64,000 nucleotides of DNA from Ktedonobacter robiniae. GTDB lineage: Bacteria > Chloroflexota > Ktedonobacteria > Ktedonobacterales > Ktedonobacteraceae. The notes beneath the pieces were generated by a model. It had not been told where the DNA came from and did not search any database. It worked only from the letters and a program-made list of their open reading frames with translations. This document shows, in pieces, positions 63,600 to 64,000 of this stretch (position 1 is the first letter of the stretch; every line of letters starts with the position of its first letter). The position numbers and the translations under genes are program-made. The stretch spans positions 1,890,896 to 1,954,895 of the forward strand of contig NZ_BNJG01000003.1 of assembly GCF_016587375.1 (NCBI RefSeq), read 5' to 3'.

Positions 63600-64000
63600 A
63601 TGGCGGCGATCTTAGGCTGGGTGCAGCGGCGCTGGAACGAGGTGTTGGAGCCCGTGGTGAGTCGTGCCACCGTGGAGCAGGAGGTGCAGTTGCGTGAGGT
63701 GTGGGAGCGTGAACTAGACTGGTGGAAGACGCAGCGAGGATTGTCTGGTGACTCGTTGCGCAAACCGATCACGCAGGTGCGGCATTTGATCCGCCTGTTG
63801 CCGGTGACGGAGGACAATAGTTGGGAGAATCCCCGGACGAATGAACGAGAGCATATTGGGCTGCGAGTGTTTAACCTGTCGGAGGGGGAATGGGTGCAGA
63901 TGAATGCGCGCACCCAGGGAGTGACGCAGGAACGGTTGAAGCAGCAGGTCTTGCTCAAAGACCCGGACGCCCTGGTGGAGCGAGCCCTGTCGTTGTTGTT
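63600..64000 (+). CDS. Putative telomere resolvase, copy B (3' end outside window)
   Basis: Open to the window edge. ATG 63600 has AAGGAGG 8 bases upstream. MAAILGWVQRRWNEVLEPVV aligns with the start of copy A, and later KPITQVRHLIRLLPVTEDNS, NEREHIGLRVFNLSEGEWVQ and DALVERALSLL match its N-terminal domain position by position. The catalytic part lies beyond 64000. Only N-terminal homology is visible, so the name rests on copy A. Confidence 0.6.
   Translation, partial: MAAILGWVQRRWNEVLEPVVSRATVEQEVQLREVWERELDWWKTQRGLSGDSLRKPITQVRHLIRLLPVTEDNSWENPRTNEREHIGLRVFNLSEGEWVQMNARTQGVTQERLKQQVLLKDPDALVERALSLL

Overview
The window looks like accessory, mobile-element-rich DNA from a filamentous Chloroflexota bacterium of the Ktedonobacteria type. 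That guess rests on the mix seen here: a giant ATP-dependent LuxR-type regulator, a membrane-anchored Ser/Thr kinase-like protein, many MerR/TetR/ECF regulators beside small detoxification enzymes, and IS701, ISL3, IS110, IS607 and group II intron remnants. It is inference from gene content only. No rRNA, tRNA, CRISPR array or replication origin was recognised.

Bases 1-29,900 are mostly ordinary accessory chromosome: a partial LuxR-type ATPase, a quinone reductase, two phosphotransferases, a double-MerR regulator, an erythromycin-esterase-like protein, a VOC protein and a 14-TM drug exporter (together a resistance/stress cluster), then TetR, HIT, SDR/MerR, GNAT and EEP genes, a TetR/monooxygenase pair killed by one stop codon, an MBL hydrolase and a pseudokinase/DnaJ-C fusion. 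Decayed genes are frequent.

Bases 30,000-45,800 are a mobile-element graveyard: an IS701-like transposase split by a group II intron, an IS607-type element (serine recombinase plus TnpB), ISL3 and TnpB wrecks, a TetR/methyltransferase pair, and a shattered TniB-like ATPase.

Bases 45,800-64,000 hold the most unusual content. A module is present twice in direct orientation: a conserved hairpin-rich non-coding block ending in a terminator-like hairpin, a single-pass membrane protein, and a tyrosine-recombinase-fold protein that best resembles a telomere resolvase (protelomerase). The first copy has a perfect, loopless 52-bp palindrome between the membrane protein and the resolvase, the size and placement expected of a resolvase target as in N15-like replicons. 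The second resolvase runs off the window. Between the modules lies a 1.3-kb inverted repeat carrying an ECF41-type sigma factor and its small monooxygenase-like partner, with ECF41-like promoter motifs. One arm is interrupted by an IS110 element whose 3' end is tandemly duplicated, and is cut by the TGT end of a Tn7-like transposon (TnsA, TnsB, TnsC, TniQ). The second module carries a 987-bp non-autonomous insertion with 23-bp terminal repeats, a 9-bp target duplication and one passenger gene.

The working hypothesis is a hairpin-telomere maintenance locus on a linear or linearisable replicon that has collected transposons. Resolvase activity and the role of the palindrome are inference and untested.
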